Assembly (NCBI RefSeq): GCF_000308455.1
Contig: NZ_BAFP01000117.1
Coordinates: 1 to 64,000 of the forward strand
Source of the DNA: Nocardia abscessus NBRC 100374
Lineage (GTDB): Bacteria; Actinomycetota; Actinomycetes; Mycobacteriales; Mycobacteriaceae
Direction: 5' to 3'
Length of the DNA: 64,000 nucleotides
Below, piece after piece: positions 17,152 to 25,028 of the stretch. The notes beneath the pieces were generated by a model. It worked only from the letters and a program-made list of their open reading frames with translations, did not search any database and was not told where the DNA came from. The position numbers were made by a program, and so were the translations under genes. Position 1 is the first letter of the stretch. Each line of letters opens with the position of its first letter.

Positions 17152-18029
17152 GCCAGACCTCGCAAGGTTCGTGCGGGGGGCCGGATGCCCTGGATCGCGG
17201 CGATCATGTCCACCACCCGCCGGGTCGCGGCGACTTCGTGAACACGAAAGACTCGGGCGCCGGCCGCCGCCGACCATGCTGTTGCCGCCAATGTGCCCTC
17301 CAGCCGTTCGGAAAGACCGACACCTAAAGTCTCCCCGATGAAATCCTTGTTGCTCAGCGCCATCAAGACTGGCCATCCGGTTTTTACAAGAACTTCGACT
17401 CCGCGCAACAGTTCGAGACCGTGATAAGTGTTCTTGCCGAAATCGTGGGTCGGATCGATCAGAATCGAATCCCGATGTACCCCGGCGGCGAGCGCGTTCT
17501 CGGCGGCGTGCACCACGGTTTCGGTGACTTCGCCCACCACGTCGGCGTAACGGACCCGATGCGGCCTCGTGCGCGGCACCGCGCCGCCGGTGTGGCTGCA
17601 CACCAGACCCGCGCCGTGCGCGGCGGCCACCGGAACGAGTTCGGGGTCGGCCCCCGCCCACGTGTCGTTGATCAGATCCGCCCCCTCGCCCACCGCGGCC
17701 AGCGCCACCTCAGCGCGCCAGGTATCGATGCTGATCAGTAGCTGCGGGTACTTCGCGCGGATGGCCGCGACGAACGGCACCACCCGGCGCGTTTCCTCCG
17801 CCGCGTCCACCGAATCGCCGGGCCCGGCTTTCACCCCGCCGATGTCCACGAGGTCGGCGCCCTCGTCCACCGCGCGCGCCACGGCATCCATGGCCGCGGC
17901 GTCGGTGAACGTGGCGCCGCGGTCGTAGAAGGAGTCCGGGGTGCGATTCACGATCGCCATCACCAGCGCTCGATCCGTCGCCACCGGCCGTCCGCACAGC
18001 GTCGGAAGCGGCGCCACGGAGCTGAACAT
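17148..18029 (-). CDS. folP2: Dihydropteroate synthase-like protein FolP2
   Basis: This 293-residue TIM-barrel protein is related to dihydropteroate synthase. Recognisable motifs are MAIVNRTPDSFYDRG, LLISIDTWRAEVA, DLINDTWAG, DPTHDFGKNTYHG, LSNKDFIGE and RVHEV. Several differ from the canonical enzyme: NRTPDSF for NVTPDSF, DPTHDFGK for DPGIGFGK, and SNKDF for SRKxF. The M. tuberculosis FolP2 is reported not to have dihydropteroate synthase activity, and the motif changes here agree with a different role. It sits between fadD6 and gpgS in one leftward operon. Confidence 0.92.
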   Translation of the reverse strand: MFSSVAPLPTLCGRPVATDRALVMAIVNRTPDSFYDRGATFTDAAAMDAVARAVDEGADLVDIGGVKAGPGDSVDAAEETRRVVPFVAAIRAKYPQLLISIDTWRAEVALAAVGEGADLINDTWAGADPELVPVAAAHGAGLVCSHTGGAVPRTRPHRVRYADVVGEVTETVVHAAENALAAGVHRDSILIDPTHDFGKNTYHGLELLRGVEVLVKTGWPVLMALSNKDFIGETLGVGLSERLEGTLAATAWSAAAGARVFRVHEVAATRRVVDMIAAIQGIRPPARTLRGLA

Positions 18030-18052
18030 GCAACGACTGTAGCTAGTCCGCG

Positions 18053-19822
18053 TCAGCTCTTCGGGGCGCGGCCCGCTGCTACCTGTGCGGCGTAGTCGTC
18101 GTAGGCGGGGACGTAGCCTTCGGTGCGGCCCGCGAGTACGTACAGCGTGCTGTCGGGGTCGGGCGTGTAGCCCTGCTTGCGCAGTTCGACCTTGCGGCTT
18201 TTGAACGTCGAGGTCTGCTCCAGCTCGTGGACGATGCGGATGAACAGCGGGACGGCGTAGCCCGGCAATTGCTCGTAGGCCAGTTTCGCCGCTGCGGCCC
18301 CGTCGAATTCCGCGTCGGGGTGCAGCGTCACGGCGGCCATGCCCGCCTTGCCGTCGGTCCCTGGGATGTCCACGCCGTAGACCACCGCCTGCGCGATCGA
18401 TTCCGCCTTGCTCAGCGCGCCCTCCACCTCCGTGGTCGCCACATTCTCGCCCTTCCAGCGGAACGTGTCGCCGAGCCGGTCCACGAACGCGATGTGATGC
18501 CAGCCCTGCTCGCGCACGAGGTCGCCGGTGTCGAACCAGACGTCGCCCTGCTCGAAGCCGTCGCGCACCAGCTTGGCCTCGGAGGCGGCCTTGTCGGTGT
18601 AACCGTCGAACGGGGAGCGGTCGGTCACCTTGGCCAACAGCAGCCCGACGCCGCCGGTGCCGACCCGGAGCAAGCGCCCGTTCTTGTCACGCTTGGCCTT
18701 TCCGGTCTCGTCGTCGTACTCCACGACGGCGTACGGCAGCGGACCGAAGCCTGCCGTGCGGTTCACGCCGAACGCGTTGACGAACGCGATATTCGCCTCG
18801 CTCGCGCCGTAGAACTCCACGATCCGCTTGATGCCGAACCGGGACTTGAACTCGTCCCACAGTTCGGGGCGCAGCCCGTTGCCGACGGCGAGCCGGACCG
18901 AGTGCTGCCGATCGGTCGGCTTGGCCGGCTGATTGACCAGGTAGCGGCACAGCTCGCCGATGTAGATGAACGCCGTCGCCTGTTCCCGAATGACCTCGTC
19001 CCAGAACCGGGACGCGGAGAATCCCCGGGCGAGGGCGAACGTGCCGCCGGAGGCCAGCACCGCCGACAGCGCGACGGTGAGCGCGTTGTTGTGATACATC
19101 GGCAGGCAGCAGTACAGCGTGTCGTCGCCGCGCAGGCGGATCCCGAGGCCGCCCAATCCGGCCATGCTCTTGGTCCAGCGCAGGTGGGTCATCACGCTGG
19201 CCTTCGGCAGGCCCGTGGTGCCCGAGGTGAAGATGAGGAACGCCCGCTCCCGCGCGGTCACCTCCGCGCAACTCGGCGGGTCGGTGTCGGCGGCGCTGCG
19301 GGCGGCCTGCTCGAGTTCGTCGGCCGAGAGGACGTCGGCGGGTGGCTCGGGCAACGAGTCGATCGCGTCGGCGCATTCCGCGCCGACCACGTTGAGCACA
19401 CTGTCGAGCAGGCCGAAGCTGTGCGCCAGCACTCGGTCGCGCTGATGGTGGTTGAGCAGGCCCACGGTGGCCCCCAGCTTGACCGTGGCCAGCACGACGA
19501 ACATCGTCTCGGGCCGGTTGGTCATCAGCACGCCCACCACGTCACCGCGGCCCACCCCGCGCGCCGCGAGCACGCTCGCATACCGGTTCACCTGCGCGTT
19601 GGCCTCGCCGTAGGTGTAGGCCGCACCCTCGAACCGCAGGAACACGCGGTCTGGATGCCGGTGGGCGTTGCGCTGGAAGTACAACCCCACCGAGGACTTG
19701 GAATCCGCCGTCACCAGCATGCCCAGCGCGTTGCGCAGCATGCCCGGCGCGTCCAGGGCCATCGCGGGCAGGTTGCGGGCGAGGTCGATCAAACTCACCG
19801 TCGAGCGGGCATCGGTGCTCAC
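18053..19822 (-). CDS. fadD6: Fatty-acyl-CoA synthetase (FATP/VLCS type)
   Basis: This adenylate-forming enzyme of 589 residues activates long or very long fatty acids to acyl-CoA and may couple this to uptake. Motifs include IFTSGTTGLPKASVMTHLRW (P-loop-like), YCCLPMYHNNAL, EFYGASEANI and DTGDLVREQGWHHIAFVDRLGDTFRWKGENVATTEVE. The last segment is characteristic of the fatty-acid transport protein subgroup. The GTG at 19822 is preferred because GAGGAGAG lies 8 nt upstream; a start at 19840 would overlap the upstream gene more. It is followed by folP2 and gpgS. Confidence 0.92.
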   Translation of the reverse strand: MSTDARSTVSLIDLARNLPAMALDAPGMLRNALGMLVTADSKSSVGLYFQRNAHRHPDRVFLRFEGAAYTYGEANAQVNRYASVLAARGVGRGDVVGVLMTNRPETMFVVLATVKLGATVGLLNHHQRDRVLAHSFGLLDSVLNVVGAECADAIDSLPEPPADVLSADELEQAARSAADTDPPSCAEVTARERAFLIFTSGTTGLPKASVMTHLRWTKSMAGLGGLGIRLRGDDTLYCCLPMYHNNALTVALSAVLASGGTFALARGFSASRFWDEVIREQATAFIYIGELCRYLVNQPAKPTDRQHSVRLAVGNGLRPELWDEFKSRFGIKRIVEFYGASEANIAFVNAFGVNRTAGFGPLPYAVVEYDDETGKAKRDKNGRLLRVGTGGVGLLLAKVTDRSPFDGYTDKAASEAKLVRDGFEQGDVWFDTGDLVREQGWHHIAFVDRLGDTFRWKGENVATTEVEGALSKAESIAQAVVYGVDIPGTDGKAGMAAVTLHPDAEFDGAAAAKLAYEQLPGYAVPLFIRIVHELEQTSTFKSRKVELRKQGYTPDPDSTLYVLAGRTEGYVPAYDDYAAQVAAGRAPKS

Positions 19823-19826
19823 GTCT

Positions 19827-20399
19827 TCAGCTCTCCTCATCCCGGGTATGTACCCCCTCCAGTGCCGCGAAAGCGGACGGAAGATCGGTCACCACGGTAA
19901 TCCGGGACAGGGCTGTCTGGGGCACGAACTTGCGCTCATACAACTCATCCAGCCAGGAGAACAACCCGCGGAAGAATCCATTGGGATCCAGCACAACAAC
20001 GGGCTTTTCATGCTGTCCCAGATAGCCGCCGGTCCAGGTCTCGAAGAACTCCTCCAGGGTGCCGATGCCGCCGGGCAGGGTGAGGAAGGCGTCGGCGCGA
20101 TCCTCCATCACCTGCTTGCGCTGGCGCATCGTGTCGGTGACCACCAGTTCGTCGGCGTCGACGTCGGCGACCTCCCGGTGCACCAGGTGCTTCGGGATCA
20201 CGCCGATGGTATTCGCCCCGCCCGCGCGCGCCGCGGTGGCGACCGCGCCCATCATCGAGACGTGCCCGCCGCCGGATACCAATTGCCAACCGCGCCGGGC
20301 GATCTCGGTACCCACCCGGGCAGCCAGCGACAGGTAGTCCTGGTCGGTCGTACTCGCCGAGCAATAGACACAGACGGCGAAAGGCTGTTCGCTCACCAC
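19827..20399 (-). CDS. LOG family nucleoside-5'-monophosphate phosphoribohydrolase
   Basis: This 190-residue Rossmann-fold protein belongs to the LOG (Lonely Guy) family, which releases cytokinin-type bases or hydrolyses AMP. The signature PGGIGTLEEFFE is present near residue 100 with the ligand-contact Arg just before (MRQRKQVMEDRADAFLTLPGG). It resembles Rv1205. The next upstream gene encodes a longer LOG-type protein and overlaps it by seven bases, so this window has two adjacent family members of different size. The natural substrate is not known from sequence. Confidence 0.9.
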   Translation of the reverse strand: MVSEQPFAVCVYCSASTTDQDYLSLAARVGTEIARRGWQLVSGGGHVSMMGAVATAARAGGANTIGVIPKHLVHREVADVDADELVVTDTMRQRKQVMEDRADAFLTLPGGIGTLEEFFETWTGGYLGQHEKPVVVLDPNGFFRGLFSWLDELYERKFVPQTALSRITVVTDLPSAFAALEGVHTRDEES

Positions 20400-21202
20400 T
20401 GATCCTCCGTCCCGATCGCGTCCTCGGCGCCGCCTGCCTCGGCGGCGGCCTGAATGATGTGCACGACCTCCTCGACGCTGTCGGTCACGTGCAGCAGGCC
20501 GAGGTCACCCGGTGAGATCTTGCCCGAGCCGCCGAGCGAATCGCGCAACCAGTCCACCAGCCCCGACCAGTATCTGGTGCCGAACAGGATGATCGGGAAC
20601 CTGGTGATCTTGCGGGTCTGCACCAGCGTCAGCGCCTCGAACAACTCGTCGAGGGTGCCGAAACCGCCGGGCAGGCAGATGAACGCCTGGGAGTACTTCA
20701 CGAACATCGTCTTGCGGACGAAGAAGTACCGGAAATTGATGCCCAGGTCCACCCACTCGTTGAGGCTCTGCTCGAACGGCAGCTCGATGCCGAGACCGAT
20801 CGAGTAGCCGCCCGCTTCACAGGCGCCCCGGTTGGCCGCTTCCATCGCGCCGGGGCCGCCGCCGGTGATCACCGCGAAACCTGCCCTGGCCAGCGCGGCA
20901 CCGATCGCCAAGCCCGCCTGGTACTCCGGATGGTCGGGCGACGTGCGCGCGGAACCGAAGACGGTCACCGCCCGGGGCACCTCGGCGAGCGCGCCGAAGC
21001 CTTCGACGAACTCGGCTTGGATGCGCAGCACCCGCCAGGGATCGGTGTGCACCCAGTCCGTGTCACCGCGCTTGTCCAGCAGGTTCCGGTCGGCGGTACC
21101 CAGGCCGTCCGCGCGATCGCGGCGGAACATGATCGGCCCACGGAACTTCGGTGTCGACTTCGGCTTGTTGGCGACCTCATGGTCCGCGGCGTCGGTGGAC
21201 AT
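20393..21202 (-). CDS. Longer LOG/TIGR00730-type Rossmann-fold protein
   Basis: This 269-residue protein carries the LOG signature PGGFGTLDELFEALTLVQT near residue 180, preceded by RKTMFVKYSQAFICLPGG, and an N-terminal polar extension of about 70 residues. AVTVFGSARTSPDHPEY and VITGGGPGAMEAANRGACEAGG are the conserved nucleotide-binding loops. Similar longer members are common next to dapE in actinobacteria. The ATG at 21202 is chosen; one three codons upstream at 21211 is possible. It is probably transcribed with the following LOG gene, fadD6, folP2 and gpgS. Confidence 0.9.
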   Translation of the reverse strand: MSTDAADHEVANKPKSTPKFRGPIMFRRDRADGLGTADRNLLDKRGDTDWVHTDPWRVLRIQAEFVEGFGALAEVPRAVTVFGSARTSPDHPEYQAGLAIGAALARAGFAVITGGGPGAMEAANRGACEAGGYSIGLGIELPFEQSLNEWVDLGINFRYFFVRKTMFVKYSQAFICLPGGFGTLDELFEALTLVQTRKITRFPIILFGTRYWSGLVDWLRDSLGGSGKISPGDLGLLHVTDSVEEVVHIIQAAAEAGGAEDAIGTEDQW

Positions 21203-21477
21203 GCGTTCCACGCTACCGCCCGGCCGGGGCCGCTCACGGGCCGGACGAGAGAAGTCGTCCGACGTTCAGCGGGGCGCAGTGGCGGCGAGACGCAGCCGCA
21301 ATCTCGGCGCACGGCTCGCAAGTCGTGGCTCGAATCAGGCGGGCGGCCCGCCGGGTCGGCCACTCGCGATCTCAGCGACCGTCGGACGCGACGACCCGGA
21401 CCCGCGCAGCGGAACCCGGAGACCGGCGCGAACGAGCCGGCGGCGAGCGCCGGCTGGTCCCGGTCACGCCCAGCAGT

Positions 21478-22581
21478 TCAGTCCGGCGTGCCGCTCAGGT
21501 AACTGCGCAGCATGGCGGCGACCGCGGTGATCTGGTCGACGGGGACGTGCTCGTCGCGCTTGTGCGCGAGGTTGGGATCGCCGGGACCGAAGTTCACGGC
21601 GGGGATGCCGCGCGCCGCGAAACGCGAGACGTCGGTCCAGCCGTACTTCGCGCGCACACCACCGCCGCCGTGGCGCTGCACCGAGGCGATGAGGTCCTTG
21701 GCCGCCGGTGCCGTCAGTCCCGGCAGCGCGCCCGGCGCCGAGTCGGTCACCTCGAAGGAGAGCTCGAGTCCGGCGAATACTTCGCGCACGTGCTCGACGG
21801 CCTTGGCGACGGTGCGGTCGGGCGCGAAGCGGAAATTGACGTCCAGTTCGGCGGCGTCCGGCACGACATTGCCCGCCACGCCGCCCTCCACCCGGACCGC
21901 GGACAGGCCCTCGCGGTAGACGCAGCCGTCGATGTCCACTTCCCGTGCGCGGTAGTCGGCGAGCCGCTGCAGGATCGGGGCCAGCCGGTGAATCGCGTTG
22001 TCGCCCAGCCACGCTCGCGCCGAGTGCGCGCGAACGCCGGAGGTGCGCAGCCGAGCGCGCAGCGTGCCCTGGCAACCGGCCTCGATCCAGCCCCCGGACG
22101 GCTCGCCGAGCACGGCGAGGTCGCCGGTGAGCCAGTCCGGCAGATCGCGCTCGATGTGGCCGAGCCCGTTGAACTCGGCGGCGATCTCCTCGCCGTCGTA
22201 GAAGATCAGCGTCAGGTCGTGCACGGGGTCGGCGACGGTCGCGGCCAGGTGCAGGAACACCGCGTCGCCGGACTTCATATCCACCGAGCCGCAGCCGTAG
22301 AGCACCCGCTCGCCCGTCGGGCCGACGGCGAACCGGCCCGGCACATTGTCGGCGATCGGCACGGTGTCCAAGTGCCCGGCCAGGATCACCCGGGTCGGCA
22401 ACCCGCGATGGGTGCGCGCCAGCACCACGTTCCCGTGCCGGAGGATTTCGAAGCCCGTCGTCTGCTCCCGCAGCGCCCGCTCCACCACGTCGGTGACGGC
22501 CGCCTCGTCACGCGAGACGCTCGGGATGTCGACGAGGGCGGCGGTCAGCGTGATCGGGTCGGCATGCAGGTCGATGGTCAC
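21478..22581 (-). CDS. dapE: Succinyl-diaminopimelate desuccinylase
   Basis: This M20-family zinc peptidase-type enzyme cleaves N-succinyl-LL-diaminopimelate in lysine and peptidoglycan precursor synthesis. The 367-residue product has VILAGHLDTVPIADN (metal His and Asp), YGCGSVDMKSGDAVFLHL, and FYDGEEIAAEFNGLGHI with the catalytic Glu-Glu. The dimerisation domain (RTSGVRAHSARAWLGDNAIHRLAPIL) and the late His in HKRDEHVPVDQI are also visible. The GTG at 22581 gives VTIDLHADPITLTAALVDIPS, matching the usual N-terminus. dapD is divergent 256 bp away. Confidence 0.94.
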   Translation of the reverse strand: MTIDLHADPITLTAALVDIPSVSRDEAAVTDVVERALREQTTGFEILRHGNVVLARTHRGLPTRVILAGHLDTVPIADNVPGRFAVGPTGERVLYGCGSVDMKSGDAVFLHLAATVADPVHDLTLIFYDGEEIAAEFNGLGHIERDLPDWLTGDLAVLGEPSGGWIEAGCQGTLRARLRTSGVRAHSARAWLGDNAIHRLAPILQRLADYRAREVDIDGCVYREGLSAVRVEGGVAGNVVPDAAELDVNFRFAPDRTVAKAVEHVREVFAGLELSFEVTDSAPGALPGLTAPAAKDLIASVQRHGGGGVRAKYGWTDVSRFAARGIPAVNFGPGDPNLAHKRDEHVPVDQITAVAAMLRSYLSGTPD

Positions 22582-22837
22582 CCGCCTCACCCTACGGCCG
22601 CGCACCCGTCACGCCCGCACGCCACTTCCCTCCGGTCGGTCCCGAAATGCGGGCGGCGTGCCTTCCGGGACCAGTCGGGCGAGGCCGATGCACCGCCTTC
22701 GTGAGTCCTTGTCAGCCGCACATTCCGGCACGGGCACGCCGCCGATCGGTCCCGGGTCGGACGCGTGCGAAGCCTGGTGATCGCGGTCGCCGGAGCAGCC
22801 GCACCGTTGTCCGGCGCGAGTCGGTAACCTCTAGGCC

Positions 22838-23785
22838 GTGAGCATCCAGGGAGCAGCAGCAATCGGTATCGCCAACGTGACCGCGGACGGGACCGTACTG
22901 GACACGTGGTACCCGAACCCGCAGCTGGGCGAGTTCGCCGAGACCGGCACCAAGCGGCTGGACGAGGCGCCCGCCGAGTACGCGGCGCTGCTCGGCTTCG
23001 ACGACGCGCGCGGGGTCGACGTGATCGCGGTGCACACCACGATTGCCGACCTGTCCGCCGCCCCGGTCGACGCGCACGACGTCTACCTGCGCCTGCACCT
23101 GCTCTCGCACCGCCTGGTCAAGCCGCACGAGGTGAGCCTGGACGGCCAGTTCGGCCTGCTGACCAACGTCGTCTGGACCAACCACGGCCCCGCCGCGGTG
23201 GAAGGCTTCGAGGCCACCCGCGCCAAGCTGCGGGCACGCGGCCCGGTCACCGTGTACAGCGTGGACAAGTTCCCGCGCATGGTGGACTACGTGCTGCCCT
23301 CCGGGGTGCGTATCGGCGACGCCGACCGGGTCCGCCTCGGCGCGCACCTGGCCTCCGGCACCACCGTCATGCACGAGGGCTTCGTGAACTTCAACGCGGG
23401 CACGCTCGGCGCGTCCATGATCGAGGGCCGCGTCTCCGCGGGCGTCGTGGTCGGCGACGGCTCCGACATCGGCGGCGGCGCGTCCACCATGGGCACCCTG
23501 TCCGGCGGCGGCACCACGGTCATCTCCATCGGCGAGCGGTCGCTGCTCGGCGCGAACTCCGGCCTCGGCATCCCACTCGGCAACGACTGCGTGGTGGAGG
23601 CGGGCCTGTACCTGACCGCGGGCACCAAGGTCACCACCCCCGACGGCACCCTGGTCAAGGCGGCCGAACTGGCCGGCCGCGACAACCTCCTCTTCCGCCG
23701 CAACTCCACCACCGGCGCGGTCGAGGTGGTCCCCCGCAAGGGCACCGGCATCGAACTCAACGCCGACCTGCACGCCCACAACTGA
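22838..23785 (+). CDS. dapD: Tetrahydrodipicolinate N-succinyltransferase
   Basis: This enzyme succinylates tetrahydrodipicolinate using succinyl-CoA, the step that makes the DapC substrate. The 315-residue product has the actinobacterial layout: an N-terminal domain with YAALLGFDDARGVD, then a left-handed beta-helix (RIGDADRVRLGAHLASGTTVMHEGFVNFNAGTLGASMIEGR) and GDGSDIGGGASTMGTLSGGG. The GTG at 22838 is about 256 bp from the divergent dapE. With dapE here and dapC at 31688-32809, three of the succinylase-branch genes lie in this window. Confidence 0.96.
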   Translation: MSIQGAAAIGIANVTADGTVLDTWYPNPQLGEFAETGTKRLDEAPAEYAALLGFDDARGVDVIAVHTTIADLSAAPVDAHDVYLRLHLLSHRLVKPHEVSLDGQFGLLTNVVWTNHGPAAVEGFEATRAKLRARGPVTVYSVDKFPRMVDYVLPSGVRIGDADRVRLGAHLASGTTVMHEGFVNFNAGTLGASMIEGRVSAGVVVGDGSDIGGGASTMGTLSGGGTTVISIGERSLLGANSGLGIPLGNDCVVEAGLYLTAGTKVTTPDGTLVKAAELAGRDNLLFRRNSTTGAVEVVPRKGTGIELNADLHAHN

Positions 23786-23804
23786 ACTTCCCCGCTGAAG
23801 CTTC

Positions 23805-23865
23805 CGCGAGTGGCACATGGTGGAGAGATCTTCTCGCACTTTGCCGCAACGATGTGCCACTCGCG
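23805..23865 (+). repeat. Long inverted repeat downstream of dapD
   Basis: CGCGAGTGGCACAT (23805-23818) and ATGTGCCACTCGCG (23852-23865) are perfect 14-bp complements separated by 33 bp. CTTC upstream and GAAG downstream extend the pairing after one extra base. The loop contains a smaller near-palindrome (GAGAGATCTTCTC). There is no following T-run, so it may be a terminator of dapD or a mobile-repeat remnant. The rest of 23866-24023 has no supported gene. Confidence 0.6.
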
Positions 23866-24023
23866 AAGTTGTTCGTCGATGACGCCGGCCACGAAGCGTA
23901 TGGGGCCGCGAACGCGGCGGTGATCGAGTCGGTTCCGTGGTGGAAATGGCCCGCGATGCGGGTCTGCCGGTGGATGAGGTGGCCCGACGGCGCGGCCAGG
24001 GGATGACTGCGACGGACAACCGG

Positions 24024-24338
24024 TCAGCGCGCAGCGGGCAGGCCTTTGGTCTCCAAGGTCGACAGGAGCTCCACCCGGAAAGAAGCGACGTAGTTCTCCC
24101 GCTGGCTCAGGAAGTGCCGCGTGTGGGGCTGCCGCTCATGCTCCCGGAATGCCTCGCGGTCGCGGTACACCTCATAGAACACCCGTGCCAGTGGTTCCCC
24201 CTCGACGGTATGCGTGGCATACACCAGCGTTCTGGGTTCGAATTGGGTGACCGCCGCAACGGTTTCGGCTACCAGCTCATCGAACTCGGCAACCTTGTCG
24301 GCGTCCTGCAGGTCGAACCTCACCACGAGCGCGAACAT
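24024..24338 (-). CDS. Antibiotic biosynthesis monooxygenase (ABM) domain protein
   Basis: This 104-residue protein is a single ABM domain: MFALVVRFDLQDADKVAEFDELV, EPRTLVYATHTVEGEPLARVFYEVYRDREAFREHE, then HTRHFLSQRENYV. Such dimeric ferredoxin-like proteins include monooxygenases, heme-degrading enzymes and small quinone oxidases, so the activity is open. GAGGAGGGCT directly before the ATG at 24338 fixes the start. The 263 bp beyond it toward 24601 hold only short, unconvincing frames. Confidence 0.85.
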   Translation of the reverse strand: MFALVVRFDLQDADKVAEFDELVAETVAAVTQFEPRTLVYATHTVEGEPLARVFYEVYRDREAFREHERQPHTRHFLSQRENYVASFRVELLSTLETKGLPAAR

Positions 24339-24601
24339 AGCCCTCCTCGGCACCGGTACACGGTCACCGTACAGGGCTACGGAAGCTACACGCGCCAACC
24401 CGAGCGTCGCCCCGGTCGCGTCGGCTCGTCGCCCTCACGGGGAGGGATGGACATGACTCGGTCAAAGCTTCCAGGTTGGCATCAACTACACCACCCCCTC
24501 GCGTATCCGCGCCGCAATCGCGCTGCGAGTTGGGTCGCCGGCAGGCGGAGAACTCGGAGGGGGCCTTGCTCGACCGTAGGCGATGGTTCTCGCAGGGTGG
24601 A

Positions 24602-24994
24602 TCAGGTCAAGTCGGGACCCGCATCGGAAAGGCCGAAGGCGATGACCCGTTGGGGATGGATGCGGATCATTTCGCGGGAGACGCCGGAGATGTAGGGGTC
24701 GATGTCGGTGAGCGCTTCGGCGGTGCCGCGGATCTCCAGGCAGCGGACGCGCCACGGCTGGACCGAGGCCACGTCATCGACGACGAACGCGACGTGGTCG
24801 TTGGTGGCGAGGTTGCGGAACTTCCAGGACGCGCCCATGTTCCAGCCCGCGATGTCGATGGTGCCGAGGTCGGCGTTGTAGCGGAAGCCCACCGGGTTGT
24901 TCTGCGGCGTGCCGTCGGGCCGGACGGTGGCCAGGCGGCCCAGCCGCTGGGTGTGCAGGTAGTCGATCTGTTCGGGGGTCAGGGTCGAAGTCAT
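24602..24994 (-). CDS. PPOX-class F420-dependent oxidoreductase-like protein
   Basis: This 130-residue split-barrel flavin/F420-binding protein has RLGRLATVRPDGTPQNNPVGFRY, TIDIAGWNMGASWKFRNLATNDHVAFVVDD and WRVRCLEIRGTAEAL, typical of the PPOX family (Rv1155-type). The family reduces various substrates with F420H2 or FMN. The organism can make F420, because fbiC is at 33500-36112. The ATG at 24994 is chosen since it gives MTSTLTPEQIDYLHTQ; the upstream open frame runs into the next gene. The substrate is unknown. Confidence 0.85.
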   Translation of the reverse strand: MTSTLTPEQIDYLHTQRLGRLATVRPDGTPQNNPVGFRYNADLGTIDIAGWNMGASWKFRNLATNDHVAFVVDDVASVQPWRVRCLEIRGTAEALTDIDPYISGVSREMIRIHPQRVIAFGLSDAGPDLT

Positions 24995-25028
24995 GTGCCC
25001 GACCGTAGAACCTCTACCGAACTCGAGG

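Noticed and set aside
24228..24245. GGGTTCGAATT resembling a tRNA T-loop
   Set aside because: It lies inside the ABM-domain coding frame and no tRNA body surrounds it.
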